Shown here: positions 7,238 to 15,743 of the stretch, piece by piece
How positions within the stretch are numbered: the first letter of the stretch is position 1
Layout: every line of letters starts with the position of its first letter
Assembly (NCBI GenBank): GCA_964472525.1
Contig: CAYYLL010000039.1
Span: forward strand, 1 to 27,520
Direction of reading: 5' to 3'
Length of the DNA stretch: 27,520 nt
From: SZUA-37 sp964472525
Lineage (GTDB): Bacteria; Pseudomonadota; Gammaproteobacteria; UBA6429; Thiohalophilaceae
Made by a program: the position numbers and the translations under genes
Notes under the pieces: model-generated
Seen by the model: the letters and a program-made list of their open reading frames with translations, nothing else
What the model was told of the DNA's origin: nothing
Database searches by the model: none

Positions 7238-8284
7238 CTAGGAGGGTGAATATGGTTGACTTGTTTGAGCGGCCATTTGAATGGCCAAATCAATTGCATT
7301 AAACAGACTAGACGCACTGGCCTTGCCGGTACCGGCTAACTCCAGAGCGGTACCATGGTCGACCGATGTTCGAATAAAAGGTAAACCCAGAGTTACATTA
7401 ATTGCCTGCCCGAAACCAAGGTGCTTCAGCATGGGTAAACCTTGGTCGTGATACATGGCAACAACTGCATCAGCTTGTTTTAGATTATCTTCAACAAATA
7501 AAGTATCAGCCGCTAAGGGGCCAATCAGGTTGAGTCCTTGGGTGCGCAATTTATTTAAACAGGGCTCAATAATATTTTGTTCTTCGTCGCCCAAATGTCC
7601 GTTTTCACCAGCATGCGGGTTTAAGCCGCAAACATAAATAACGGGTGATGCGATATTAAAATCATAAACTAAGGTATGCTGCAATATAGAAATAGTTTGT
7701 TCAAGTTCGGTTGTTGTAATCGCTTCACTGACTTTATTTAAAGGAAGATGTGTGGTGACCAGTGCAACTCGTAATTTGAATAGTGAATTGTTTTCACATA
7801 ACATCATCACCACTTTTTCGGTTTGGCTTTTTTCTGCTAGATATTCTGTATGCCCGGTAAAGCGGATGCCGGCATCATTAATAATACCCTTATGTATAGG
7901 GCCAGTGACCATAGCTGCGAATGTTTTATTTAAACAGGCTTGTGTTGCTATGTCTAAACATTGCAGTACATGCGGAACGTTTTTTTTATTTAGAACACCT
8001 GCTTGTGGTTTTTCTTTTGTTTCCACATGTAAAATTTGCAGAGCATGCTTGCTTGAATGTGGTTGACTGTATGGTTCGAAGTCTGCTTTTACACCAATCT
8101 GCCGCGCTCTATCGAGGATAACATTTTTGTCACCAATCACAACAAAATTTACATTGCTATAGTCGGCATCTTTATCGATAAGCTGCAAGATAAGGTCGGC
8201 ACCAATGCCTGCCGGTTCGCCACAGGTGATGGCAACGGTTGGAAAGGATGGGGTTTTAACCGTGTTGTGTGAATGAATCGGCAT
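7238..8284 (-). CDS. pdxA: 4-hydroxythreonine-4-phosphate dehydrogenase
   Basis: A 348-residue enzyme of the DXP-dependent pyridoxal phosphate pathway. It oxidises 4-phosphohydroxy-L-threonine with NAD(P) to the precursor that PdxJ condenses with DXP. Family marks are TCGEPAGIG (20-28), GPIHKGIINDAG (128-139), FTGHTEYLA (142-150), the metal-binding histidines His179 (TTHLPL), His224 (NPHAGE) and His279 (MYHDQG), and the C-terminal RTSVDHGTALELAGTGKA. It is about 19 residues longer than the E. coli enzyme, partly from a short N-terminal extension (MPIHSHNTVKTPSF). No clear ribosome binding site precedes the start. It lies between surA and rsmA as in E. coli, and the 38-base gap to surA contains a strong hairpin. 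Confidence 0.97.
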   Translation of the reverse strand: MPIHSHNTVKTPSFPTVAITCGEPAGIGADLILQLIDKDADYSNVNFVVIGDKNVILDRARQIGVKADFEPYSQPHSSKHALQILHVETKEKPQAGVLNKKNVPHVLQCLDIATQACLNKTFAAMVTGPIHKGIINDAGIRFTGHTEYLAEKSQTEKVVMMLCENNSLFKLRVALVTTHLPLNKVSEAITTTELEQTISILQHTLVYDFNIASPVIYVCGLNPHAGENGHLGDEEQNIIEPCLNKLRTQGLNLIGPLAADTLFVEDNLKQADAVVAMYHDQGLPMLKHLGFGQAINVTLGLPFIRTSVDHGTALELAGTGKASASSLFNAIDLAIQMAAQTSQPYSPS

Positions 8285-8293
8285 GGATAAGTG

Positions 8294-8326
8294 ATAACAA
8301 AGCTGAATAAAGTCCAGCTTTGTTAT
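8294..8326 (-). other. Perfect 12-bp intercistronic hairpin at the surA stop codon
   Basis: ATAACAAAGCTG and CAGCTTTGTTAT form a perfect 12-bp stem around a 9-base loop. The surA stop codon (TAA, read from 8325) lies inside the stem, and the other arm ends ten bases before the pdxA start codon. On the minus strand no run of U follows, so full termination is doubtful. An mRNA-stability, attenuator or translation-modulating role between surA and pdxA fits better. The structure is read directly; the function is inference. Confidence 0.55.
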
Positions 8327-9660
8327 TTATTCATTCGGTACTCAACGTAGGCTTCACTGCGCAAACGTCTTAGCCAGTTACTAATGGCTTCTTCTTTTTT
8401 ACGCTGACTTATTTGTTTACGAATTTTGTTACGTAAAAAGGCTTTGGTATCATCGTGTTGACGTCGTGCAATAACCTGAATAATGTGCCAGCCAAAACGG
8501 CTTCGAATGGGTTGGCTGACCTCGCCTGGGCTGAGCTTGTCCATTGCTTCCTGAAACTCGGGTACAGTTGTGCCCGGGTTTAACCAACCAAGGTCACCAC
8601 CACGTGCTGCGGAGGCTTTGTCATCGGAGTTTGCTTTTGCGATAGCTGCAAAATCATCACCATTGATAATACGCCCACGTAAACGTTGCAAGGTTGCTTT
8701 TACCACGGCATTGTTTTTAACCTGATTGGGAATAACTAAAATATGTCGGGCATGGGTTTGTTCGATGACTCGGCGTTTTTGTTTGCTGCGGCGGTCAATT
8801 ACCTTAACGATGTGGAAACCGCTAGGGCTACGAATTAACCCCGTGATTTGCCCTGCTTTGAGTTTAATGACTTTGTCGGTAAAAATGGAAGGAAGTTGAG
8901 CCGCTTCACGCCAACCTAAGTCACCACCTTTTAACGCATTTTGTCCATTGGAATGGGCCGCGGCTGTTTCGGCAAAGTCAGCGCCGATACTAAGCTGCGC
9001 AAGAACTTGTTGTGCTTTTTTCTTTGCTTTCTGGATTTGAGCGGGTGTCGCTGCTTCCGGTGTCGCAATAAGTATATGCGCCAGATGAAATTCATCGGAT
9101 AAAGCTTTGTTATTCTTTTGATTTCTTAATTCTGTGTCAATTTCTTGCTTGCTTACAACAACATTATTTTCGATACGTCGTTTTCTTAATTGACTGATAG
9201 TCATCTCATTTTTAATGTTTTGCCGGAACTCGGTATACTCAATGCCATCCCGTTTTAATACATTTTTGAATTCAGGGAGTGTTAATTTATTTTCGGCGGC
9301 TATTTTTTGAATAACTCGGTTAACACTTTCATCGCCAATAATAACACTGGCACGTTTTGCGAGTTGTAATTGCAACTGTTGGGTAATGAGCTGTTCCAAT
9401 ATTTGTCGGTATAAAACATTTTTTGGCGGCAGGCGGTTATTTCTGGCCTTTAATTGGGCCAATACCTGTTTAATACGTTTTTTGAGATCGGTTGAGGTAA
9501 TGACATCGTCATTGACTACGGCAATGACCTGATCCAGTTCTTCAATATTCGCTCTTTTTGTATGACTGCTGGCACTGCCTTCTGCATGGCTTAACATACT
9601 GTAAAAAGTGATCAGGCAGAGGCTGGAAAAGGTAATGAGGGTGCGTACAACTAGGGACAT
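8323..9660 (-). CDS. surA: Periplasmic chaperone / peptidyl-prolyl isomerase SurA
   Basis: A 445-residue periplasmic chaperone that escorts outer-membrane beta-barrel proteins, including LptD, to the BAM complex. Residues 1-26 are a signal peptide (cleavage after SHA). The N-terminal chaperone domain starts with ELDQVIAVVNDDVITSTDLK (41-60). Two parvulin domains follow: 190-290 (FHLAHILIATP, GGDLGWREAAQLP, PSGFHIVKV) and 301-400 (THARHILVIP, GGDLGWLNPGTTVPEF, RFGWHIIQV). A C-terminal helix (about 405-435) completes the chaperone core. The length is close to that of E. coli SurA (428). It sits 62 bases downstream of lptD, its main client, in the classic order. Confidence 0.98.
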   Translation of the reverse strand: MSLVVRTLITFSSLCLITFYSMLSHAEGSASSHTKRANIEELDQVIAVVNDDVITSTDLKKRIKQVLAQLKARNNRLPPKNVLYRQILEQLITQQLQLQLAKRASVIIGDESVNRVIQKIAAENKLTLPEFKNVLKRDGIEYTEFRQNIKNEMTISQLRKRRIENNVVVSKQEIDTELRNQKNNKALSDEFHLAHILIATPEAATPAQIQKAKKKAQQVLAQLSIGADFAETAAAHSNGQNALKGGDLGWREAAQLPSIFTDKVIKLKAGQITGLIRSPSGFHIVKVIDRRSKQKRRVIEQTHARHILVIPNQVKNNAVVKATLQRLRGRIINGDDFAAIAKANSDDKASAARGGDLGWLNPGTTVPEFQEAMDKLSPGEVSQPIRSRFGWHIIQVIARRQHDDTKAFLRNKIRKQISQRKKEEAISNWLRRLRSEAYVEYRMNK

Positions 9661-9722
9661 TTTAAGCTCTTTAATTCTATATCGTTAATTAACTAAGGGG
9701 TTCTTTGCGTTACAAATCGGGT

Positions 9723-11963
9723 TTATTTCGAATAGCCTAGGATACCACGACTGAGCAATTTATCGATCTGCTTTTTCTGCCCGAAACTCGATAATCCCTT
9801 TAATTCGAGCTCAATAAACAGCGTGTCATTGTAAGGGTTGCTCGGGTTACTGGCCGGGTCGCCCGGGAAGGCGCGGGTGTAATAACGTCGTTTCACCAAA
9901 CGTAGACTCCAACAGCAACTTTCATATTGGATACCGTAAACGGTCTCAAGTTCACGTTTCTGGAGTAAATCTTGTTGTTGTCTGGCAAGCACCGACCATT
10001 GTGGATTAACTTTCCAAATACCTGATATTTCACGAGTTTCTAGAACATTTCGTTCAAAACGGTGTGCAATATTAAAAATATGGTGGCTATCGGCCTTGTA
10101 TTGGAAGCGAATATTGCGTTTATCAATTTTTCGAGACAGTTGATTACGTATCAGTGAACCTGTCATTTTCAGGCTTCGGCTGGGTTGGAAGGTGAAATCG
10201 AACTGTAAATCAGACCAAGATTTCTCTCGTACGGGCTCACCGGCTAAGGTGGTACGACTATTAGTAAACTGATACGTTTGCCCTAGACTCGCTGTTAAGA
10301 CTTCGGCACCGGAATTGAGACTAATATAGCGGCTAGTTAACCCCACGGTCACTTGGTTGGCATCATTAATACGATCCGCGCCTGAGAAACGGTTTTCGCT
10401 AAATAACTGACTGATGTTGTTAGTGAGCGTTGCTGAATCAAATAGCGGCAACGTACTTTGTTCCCGGTATGGAATGTATAAATATTGTAAACGTGGCTCC
10501 ATAGTTTGCAGATAGTTTTTTCCATTAAAGCTGGAATCCCGGTCAAAGAAAAGGCCACTATTCAGACTAAAAATGGGGACTGTTCGGGTTGGGTTTTTCT
10601 TTTCGGTTGCGCTAGTACGCTTAAGATCATAGCGGGTGTAATGTAACGAGCCCAGAAATGTTGCATAGGCGGCTGCATTTTTAAACGGGATACTGACACT
10701 GGGTTGTAATACAAGTCGGTCGCCAATTGGTGCCTGACTGCTGTGTGCGAAACGTGTCCATTCTGACTGAAAGGACGTATTGATCTGGTTTGGTAAGACG
10801 GACTGGCGGGTATTTAGATTAAATTGTGGCAGGCGTTTAATTTGTTCGTTCCCCGAAAGTGCCTGAAAAGACTGGAGTCTGCCTGTAAATAACCAGTCTT
10901 TTGCGTCATAACGAATATCGGCTCGACGTTGCAAATTAGACAGGCTAGCGCTTGCCAGACTACCGCCAAAATCATTCTGGTAAAAGGCATCGCTAACATA
11001 GTTATAATTAATCCCGCCACTCCAACCACCGGTACGTGATTGAGTGTGGAGCCAACTAAAAGCCTGGCGATCTGTTTGAGTAATTTTGTCATTGGGCAAA
11101 TAAGCAAAATTAAATTTACCCTTGGTCGAGTCAGTGAGATAACGAAACTCTGATTGCACCTGGGTACCGCGTTTGCTCATATAGTGTGGTGTGATGGTGG
11201 CATCGAATTGTGGAGCGATATTCCAGTAGTAAGGCACATAGAGTTCCGTACCGTTTTTTGATGAGTTGCCAAAACTGGGAAATAAAAAGCCGGATAAACG
11301 CTCATCACCAATAGGAAAACGCAGGTAAGGTATATATAAAAAAGGCACACCTTTAAAGCGTACCACCACATTATTGGCATGTCCTTGATGGGTTGCTTTA
11401 TTAAGGTTCATGGTGGTTGCGCTTAATTCCCAGTCGGGAGACTGGCTCGGGCAAGTACTGTAGGTTGCATCGAGCATTTCAAGTTCAGTGTCGCTTTTAA
11501 TATTAATAAGTCTAGCTCGACCTTGTGCGCGGCTGCTGCTGTCATGGTAAGTTGCATTTTGCACATTACCTTTATTCGTTTTCATGTTTATTTGTAGCGT
11601 ATCACCACTTACCGTCAAGCTACCTGTGGTGAGTTTGGCATTACCCGTCGCATGTAGATTTTGTTTGTCCTTATTGTATTGTACTTTGTCGGCAGTGAGC
11701 CGCTGGTCATTTTGTTTGGCTACGACAGAGCCGATAAACGTGGTGAGTCCTTTTTGGCTCATATCCGCCGTGTCTGACTCCAGATAGATTTTATTATCGT
11801 TAACGCTGGGCAGGGTAATGATGGGCTCGGATGGGCATAAGCCGGTACTTTCAGTGCCGGGTACCGATTCGGTAACGTTCGCCGCATAACTGGTGATAAA
11901 CGGATAAAGGCTTAACAGGCACAGAATGTATAATTGTTTAAAAGCTAAAGGGCTATAAAGCAT
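9723..11963 (-). CDS. lptD: LPS-assembly protein LptD
   Basis: A 746-residue outer-membrane protein that, with lipoprotein LptE, inserts lipopolysaccharide into the outer leaflet. Residues 1-28 are a signal peptide. Residues about 55-160 form the periplasmic OstA/LptA-like beta-jellyroll (YLESDTADMSQKG, LTADKVQYNKDKQNLHATGN). The remainder is the 26-strand barrel with the conserved PFLYIPYLRFPIGDERLSGF (207-226). Four cysteines (43, 171, 683 and 684, the last two in ESCCWS) match the positions that form the two long-range disulfides required for LptD function in E. coli. It is 45 bases downstream of the acyltransferase-like gene, with a small hairpin between them. No sigma-E-type promoter was recognisable. 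Confidence 0.97.
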   Translation of the reverse strand: MLYSPLAFKQLYILCLLSLYPFITSYAANVTESVPGTESTGLCPSEPIITLPSVNDNKIYLESDTADMSQKGLTTFIGSVVAKQNDQRLTADKVQYNKDKQNLHATGNAKLTTGSLTVSGDTLQINMKTNKGNVQNATYHDSSSRAQGRARLINIKSDTELEMLDATYSTCPSQSPDWELSATTMNLNKATHQGHANNVVVRFKGVPFLYIPYLRFPIGDERLSGFLFPSFGNSSKNGTELYVPYYWNIAPQFDATITPHYMSKRGTQVQSEFRYLTDSTKGKFNFAYLPNDKITQTDRQAFSWLHTQSRTGGWSGGINYNYVSDAFYQNDFGGSLASASLSNLQRRADIRYDAKDWLFTGRLQSFQALSGNEQIKRLPQFNLNTRQSVLPNQINTSFQSEWTRFAHSSQAPIGDRLVLQPSVSIPFKNAAAYATFLGSLHYTRYDLKRTSATEKKNPTRTVPIFSLNSGLFFDRDSSFNGKNYLQTMEPRLQYLYIPYREQSTLPLFDSATLTNNISQLFSENRFSGADRINDANQVTVGLTSRYISLNSGAEVLTASLGQTYQFTNSRTTLAGEPVREKSWSDLQFDFTFQPSRSLKMTGSLIRNQLSRKIDKRNIRFQYKADSHHIFNIAHRFERNVLETREISGIWKVNPQWSVLARQQQDLLQKRELETVYGIQYESCCWSLRLVKRRYYTRAFPGDPASNPSNPYNDTLFIELELKGLSSFGQKKQIDKLLSRGILGYSK

Positions 11964-11991
11964 GAAATAATGACGTTGTTGTTTTGAAAAG

Positions 11992-12010
11992 AACAGTTTA
12001 CCAAACTGTT
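11992..12010 (-). terminator. Weak terminator-like hairpin between the acyltransferase-like gene and lptD
   Basis: AACAGTTT and AAACTGTT form an 8-bp stem with a 3-base loop. The stem includes two bases of the stop codon of the upstream gene (TAA, read from 12011). On the minus strand it is followed by CTTTTC, a short U-rich tail, so partial termination before lptD is possible. The stem is AT-rich and weak. Confidence 0.4.
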
Positions 12011-12758
12011 AGTGCAACATCAGGTTAAATACGAATAAAATCCCCATAAACAGGGGTTGATGTAGCAGATAGAGGATAAGGCTATAGCGACCCATGCACG
12101 ATATTGTGGATTGTAGCCTGTTTTTTTCTCGCCAACGGGAAAAAAATTTTAAATGACGTTGTTCGAAAATAAATCGGCCACTGAATATGCCGATTAAGAC
12201 CACCCCAAACCAAGGTAAAAAAGGTACATAATCTTCGGTTATCGGTTTTTGTGGCATCAAACCAAACCATTGAAGTGCCGGGTGGTTGAAAACGGGAGAT
12301 GAGTAGATGAGGGTGATGATAATAAGGGCTATTCCAATCAATAAATTGGCGTAATAAAAACGTATAAACAGTAGCCCGATAAGGCTAGCAGCAATAATAA
12401 AATGTAAAATACCAAAAAATATATAGCTATGCGGAAAGGTTAAGTAACTGACATAACTAACCAATGCGGCGGCCAAAATTAGCCAACCCAGACGTTTTGC
12501 AATATGAGGTAGTTTTAGACCATTGTGGCTAGCAAGCCAGAGGCTGACTCCCACTATCCATAAAAAAAGGCTCACAATAATAATTCTAAAGTAAATCCAG
12601 AAAGGATCATTGTAGAAGTTGGTATTAATGAAGTGGTAATAGTTCAGATCAAAACAAAAGTGATAGGCAAACATTAATAACAATGCAATGCCGCGGAGGT
12701 AATCGATATAGCCGTAGTGAGATGCTTTTTTACTGGATGAACATGTTATATTAAACAT
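12009..12758 (-). CDS. Heparan-alpha-glucosaminide N-acetyltransferase-like (DUF1624) membrane protein
   Basis: A 249-residue protein with about seven hydrophobic segments. The N-terminal motif YIDYLRGIALLLMFAYHFCFDL (18-39) and the C-terminal MGRYSLILYLLHQPLF are hallmarks of the DUF1624/HGSNAT-like integral membrane acyltransferases, in which conserved His and Asp residues sit near the first helix. The family is thought to move acyl groups across the membrane onto sugars, but bacterial substrates are mostly unknown. Its place directly upstream of lptD on the same strand makes a cell-surface glycan or LPS substrate conceivable; that is inference. It is divergent from amgK, with only 37 bases between the start codons. 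Confidence 0.82.
   Translation of the reverse strand: MFNITCSSSKKASHYGYIDYLRGIALLLMFAYHFCFDLNYYHFINTNFYNDPFWIYFRIIIVSLFLWIVGVSLWLASHNGLKLPHIAKRLGWLILAAALVSYVSYLTFPHSYIFFGILHFIIAASLIGLLFIRFYYANLLIGIALIIITLIYSSPVFNHPALQWFGLMPQKPITEDYVPFLPWFGVVLIGIFSGRFIFEQRHLKFFSRWREKNRLQSTISCMGRYSLILYLLHQPLFMGILFVFNLMLH
12744..12752 (+). promoter_or_regulatory. Possible extended -10 promoter for amgK-murU
   Basis: TGTTATATT is an extended -10 element (TGn followed by TATATT) within the first codons of the divergent acyltransferase-like gene, about 44 bases before the amgK start. No good -35 is seen at 16-18 bases, which extended -10 promoters can tolerate. The divergent arrangement requires a plus-strand promoter about here. 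Confidence 0.35.
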
Positions 12759-12795
12759 AATTCAGGTTAACATTTATAAATCAGGAACATCAAGT

Positions 12796-13767
12796 TTGGA
12801 TGCGCGACAACAACAAATAATTCAATGGATTGAGAATGATCTAGGCTATCAGGATTACTCCATGCAACCAGCATCGGCCGATGCCAGTTTCCGCCGTTAT
12901 TTTAGGCTTAAAGATAATGTAAATGGCGATTCAAAAATTTTAATGGATGCGCCACCCGATAAAGAAGACAGCCATCCCTTTATTCGAATAGCCGAGTTAT
13001 TGTATCAACGTGGTCTAAATGTTCCCCAAATTTATGCACAAAACTTTACTCAAGGGTTTTTTCTATTGTCGGATTTAGGCAGTATCGATTATTTAACCCA
13101 ACTTAATCATCGCAATGCCGACCCACTTTATCAGGATGCCATGCAGGCTTTGTTAGCGATGCAAACGGGGCCACATGATTCCCTGCCCACTTATGACGAA
13201 GCGCTGTTGCAGCAGGAAATGAATTTATTTACCGACTGGTTTTTAGTGAAACACAAGCAGATAAACCTGTCGAAACAACAACAACAACTAATACAGCAAA
13301 CCTTTACTTTTTTAACTGATTCGGCTTTAGTCCAACCGAGGGTTTATGTGCATCGGGATTATCATTCGCGTAATTTAATGGTGACGGAGGAAGCTAATCC
13401 GGGAATACTGGATTTCCAAGATGCGGTTACCGGTCCGGTAACTTATGATTTAGTTTCCTTGCTGCGAGATTGTTATGTGGCTTGGCCGGTAGAAAAAGTG
13501 GAACAATGGATCCGTTATTTTCATAGCTTGGCGCTGCAAAAGGGAGTGTTGCAATCCGTTGATTACCATCAGTTTAAAAGATGGTTTGATTTAATGGGCG
13601 TGCAGCGCCATCTTAAAGCCATTGGTATTTTCTCACGTTTAAATTACCGTGACGGTAAACCAGATTATCTGAATGATATCCCTCGAACATTGTCCTATGT
13701 TGCGATGGTTAGCAATCAGTACCCTGAATTAAAACAATTTGGGCAATTCCTCCATGATTTTGTCTGA
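12796..13767 (+). CDS. amgK: N-acetylmuramate/N-acetylglucosamine anomeric kinase AmgK
   Basis: A 323-residue kinase of the aminoglycoside-phosphotransferase fold. It phosphorylates the anomeric hydroxyl of MurNAc (and GlcNAc) recovered from peptidoglycan turnover, feeding MurU. Family features are SADASFRRYFRL (27-38), ILMDAPPD (48-55), the catalytic loop VHRDYHSRNLMV (185-196) and the metal-binding LDFQDAVTGPVTYDLVSLLRD (205-225). The start is TTG at 12796, supported by AGGA at 12783-12786; the ATG at 12800 is out of frame. murU follows 42 bases downstream, the standard pairing for the MurNAc salvage route known from Pseudomonas, which bypasses de novo UDP-MurNAc synthesis and contributes to intrinsic fosfomycin tolerance. 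Confidence 0.94.
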   Translation: MDARQQQIIQWIENDLGYQDYSMQPASADASFRRYFRLKDNVNGDSKILMDAPPDKEDSHPFIRIAELLYQRGLNVPQIYAQNFTQGFFLLSDLGSIDYLTQLNHRNADPLYQDAMQALLAMQTGPHDSLPTYDEALLQQEMNLFTDWFLVKHKQINLSKQQQQLIQQTFTFLTDSALVQPRVYVHRDYHSRNLMVTEEANPGILDFQDAVTGPVTYDLVSLLRDCYVAWPVEKVEQWIRYFHSLALQKGVLQSVDYHQFKRWFDLMGVQRHLKAIGIFSRLNYRDGKPDYLNDIPRTLSYVAMVSNQYPELKQFGQFLHDFV

Positions 13768-13809
13768 TATTTTATCTGGGATTTTGTCTAAATCAGTGCA
13801 GGTACTCGG

Positions 13810-14514
13810 ATGAAAGCGATGATTTTAGCTGCCGGTCGTGGTGAGCGTATGCGCCCTCTAACGGACAGTGAACCCAAACCTTTGTTAAAAGTGGCTGGAT
13901 GCTCGTTGATTGAGCATCATATAAAAGCCCTGTATCGAGCCGGGATTCGGGATATTGTCATTAATCACGCTTGGTTAGGGGATAAAATTGAGCAACAGTT
14001 GGGTGATGGGAAGCAATTTGGGGTACATATTGCTTATTCTGCTGAACAAACCGCATTAGAAACAGCGGGTGGTATTTGTCAGGCGTTGCCCTTATTGGGT
14101 AATGAGCCTTTTTTGGTGATTAATGGCGATATTTGGACAGATTTTCCATTGCTTCAGTTGTTAACGACGGCTAAAAAGCGACTTAATACCTCTATTTGGG
14201 CGCATTTGCTCTTTGTGCCGAACCCCGCACATCATCCCGAGGGTGATTTTTGTTTACGCGAGCAGGATCCACTCGTTTATGAAAAAGGTCTTTATCCTGA
14301 TAGTTCCTGTTACACCTTTAGTGGAATTGGTCTTTATCATCCAAAAATATTTTATTTTCTCGACAAAGGAAGGCAAGCTTTAGCTCCTGTATTGAAGTCG
14401 TTAATACGAGAACAGCATATTACTGCTCAAGTGTATGCGGGTGACTGGTTTGATATTGGAACGCCACAGCGGCTCGATGAAATAAATACGTATTTGACAA
14501 AAAAACTGACTTAA
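13810..14514 (+). CDS. murU: N-acetylmuramate alpha-1-phosphate uridylyltransferase MurU
   Basis: A 234-residue nucleotidyltransferase that makes UDP-MurNAc from MurNAc-1-phosphate and UTP, the last step of the AmgK/MurU salvage pathway. The N-terminus has the sugar-nucleotidyltransferase signature MILAAGRGERMRPLTDSEPK (4-23) with Lys23, then LETAGGI (83-89) and the metal-binding NGDIWTD (105-111). The C-terminal WFDIGTPQRLDEI is typical of this family. It is shorter than GlmU-type enzymes and has no left-handed beta-helix, consistent with MurU rather than GlmU. Co-transcribed with amgK. Confidence 0.94.
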   Translation: MKAMILAAGRGERMRPLTDSEPKPLLKVAGCSLIEHHIKALYRAGIRDIVINHAWLGDKIEQQLGDGKQFGVHIAYSAEQTALETAGGICQALPLLGNEPFLVINGDIWTDFPLLQLLTTAKKRLNTSIWAHLLFVPNPAHHPEGDFCLREQDPLVYEKGLYPDSSCYTFSGIGLYHPKIFYFLDKGRQALAPVLKSLIREQHITAQVYAGDWFDIGTPQRLDEINTYLTKKLT

Positions 14515-14529
14515 AAGCGAGCAAGTTTG

Positions 14530-14564
14530 TTGCGACTAGTCGGTAAGTTGTTATAATTTATAAC
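14530..14564 (+). promoter_or_regulatory. Promoter of the TPR / L,D-transpeptidase pair with an overlapping palindrome
   Basis: TTGCGA (14530-14535) and a perfect TATAAT (14552-14557) are separated by 16 bases, and TG one base before the -10 makes it an extended element. The -10 lies inside a perfect 15-base palindrome, GTTATAA-T-TTATAAC (14550-14564), which could be an operator. Transcription would start near 14564-14566, leaving a leader of about 27 bases with AAGGAG at 14578-14583. Confidence 0.6.
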
Positions 14565-14591
14565 AAAATGAATAATTAAGGAGAGCAGTGC

Positions 14592-15743
14592 ATGCAAATG
14601 CGTATATGGGTATTGTTACTCATTCCAGTTAAACGCTATGTCAGGTCATTATTGGGCTTTTGCGTGTTGCTCTTGTTGTCGACCCAGAATGTATTTGCCT
14701 TACCTAATGCCAGTTCTGATTCTATTAGGGTACTGTCGAATAAAAATGTGCTTGCACTGCAAACAGCGCAACAAAAAATAATCGACAAAGATTATCAACA
14801 AGCCTTAAATTTGAGTAACCGCGTTTTAATAGAGATGCCGGCACAATTTGAAGCACAGTTTATTCGTGCGCAGGCATTAAGTCGTTTAGGTAAAACAAAA
14901 ATGGCGGTTGAATTATATCTATCAATATTAAAATCAAACCCAGCACAACCTGAAATTTATAATAATTTAGCCATACTTTATGCGCGGCAGGGTAATCTTG
15001 ATTTAGCTCGCCAGACTTTAAATAATGGTCTGGCAACCAGTACGCAATATAAAACTTTGTATGACAATTTAAGTGCTATTTATGTCGAAATGGCAAGAGG
15101 CGCATATAGCAAAGCTTTAAAGTTAGGCGTTAAGGTAAAAACAGTGCAACTTAAAGCATTAAATGTTGCATACCAACCAGTAGTTCATAAACAAACTGAG
15201 GCTTCGGATATTGCCGTGGCGAGTGTCAAAAAAAACCTTAGCTCGATTAGCAAAAAAAATATACCTGACAAGGTGAGCAGTGTTAAAAATCCTATTGTTA
15301 AAGCATCGGTACAAAAAAATAATGTAGTCGCAGTGATAAAACAACCGGTTAAAATTAAAAAAATGCCAATTAATAAACATCCCGTAGTTAATATGGATAA
15401 AGATGAAGTGATCACTGCCTTACAAGGTTGGGCGGCAGCTTGGTCGGCACAAGCGGTGGATTTATATTTGTCTTTTTACGGTAAAAAATTCAAGCCAGTG
15501 AAATTATCAAAGAAAATATGGGCAGTACAACGACGGATCCGTATCCGTAAGCCACGCTGGGTCAATGTTAGGTTAAACGATTTTGAAGTTAGGCCCTTAC
15601 AAAAAGATAAAGCGATAGTTCGATTAGTGCAAGATTATCGAGCAGACAATTATAGTGACAAAACAAGAAAACAATTTTTAATGCAGCGTACAGTAGATGG
15701 TTGGCGTATTCTTTCTGAAAAAAATCTGGCAGTGATTAAATAG
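14592..15743 (+). CDS. Exported TPR protein with an NTF2-like C-terminal domain
   Basis: A 383-residue protein with an N-terminal signal or anchor sequence (basic 14-18, hydrophobic 20-30, possible cleavage near VFA at 34-36). Residues about 55-170 contain tetratricopeptide repeats (for example QPEIYNNLAILYARQGNLDLARQTL, here spanning 119-143). A Lys/Val-rich linker (about 178-268) leads to a domain (271-380) of NTF2/SnoaL-like pattern: LQGWAAAWSAQAVDLYLSFY, IRIRKPRWVNVRL, AIVRLVQDYRADNYSDK and GWRILSEK. The same kind of domain ends the next protein, an L,D-transpeptidase, and the two genes overlap by one base. It should act in the periplasm, perhaps as a partner of that enzyme. The ATG has AAGGAG eight bases upstream; a second ATG lies two codons later. 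No enzyme activity can be assigned. Confidence 0.82.
   Translation: MQMRIWVLLLIPVKRYVRSLLGFCVLLLLSTQNVFALPNASSDSIRVLSNKNVLALQTAQQKIIDKDYQQALNLSNRVLIEMPAQFEAQFIRAQALSRLGKTKMAVELYLSILKSNPAQPEIYNNLAILYARQGNLDLARQTLNNGLATSTQYKTLYDNLSAIYVEMARGAYSKALKLGVKVKTVQLKALNVAYQPVVHKQTEASDIAVASVKKNLSSISKKNIPDKVSSVKNPIVKASVQKNNVVAVIKQPVKIKKMPINKHPVVNMDKDEVITALQGWAAAWSAQAVDLYLSFYGKKFKPVKLSKKIWAVQRRIRIRKPRWVNVRLNDFEVRPLQKDKAIVRLVQDYRADNYSDKTRKQFLMQRTVDGWRILSEKNLAVIK

Noticed and set aside
7455..8272. Plus-strand open frames opposite pdxA
   Set aside because: pdxA is complete with all catalytic residues; the antisense frames have no family resemblance or ribosome binding sites.
10349..11380. Extra minus-strand open frames inside lptD
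   Set aside because: They are alternate frames of the intact lptD reading frame and resemble no known protein.
12800..12802. ATG as the start codon of amgK
   Set aside because: It is out of frame with the AmgK sequence; the TTG at 12796 is in frame and has AGGA at a suitable distance.
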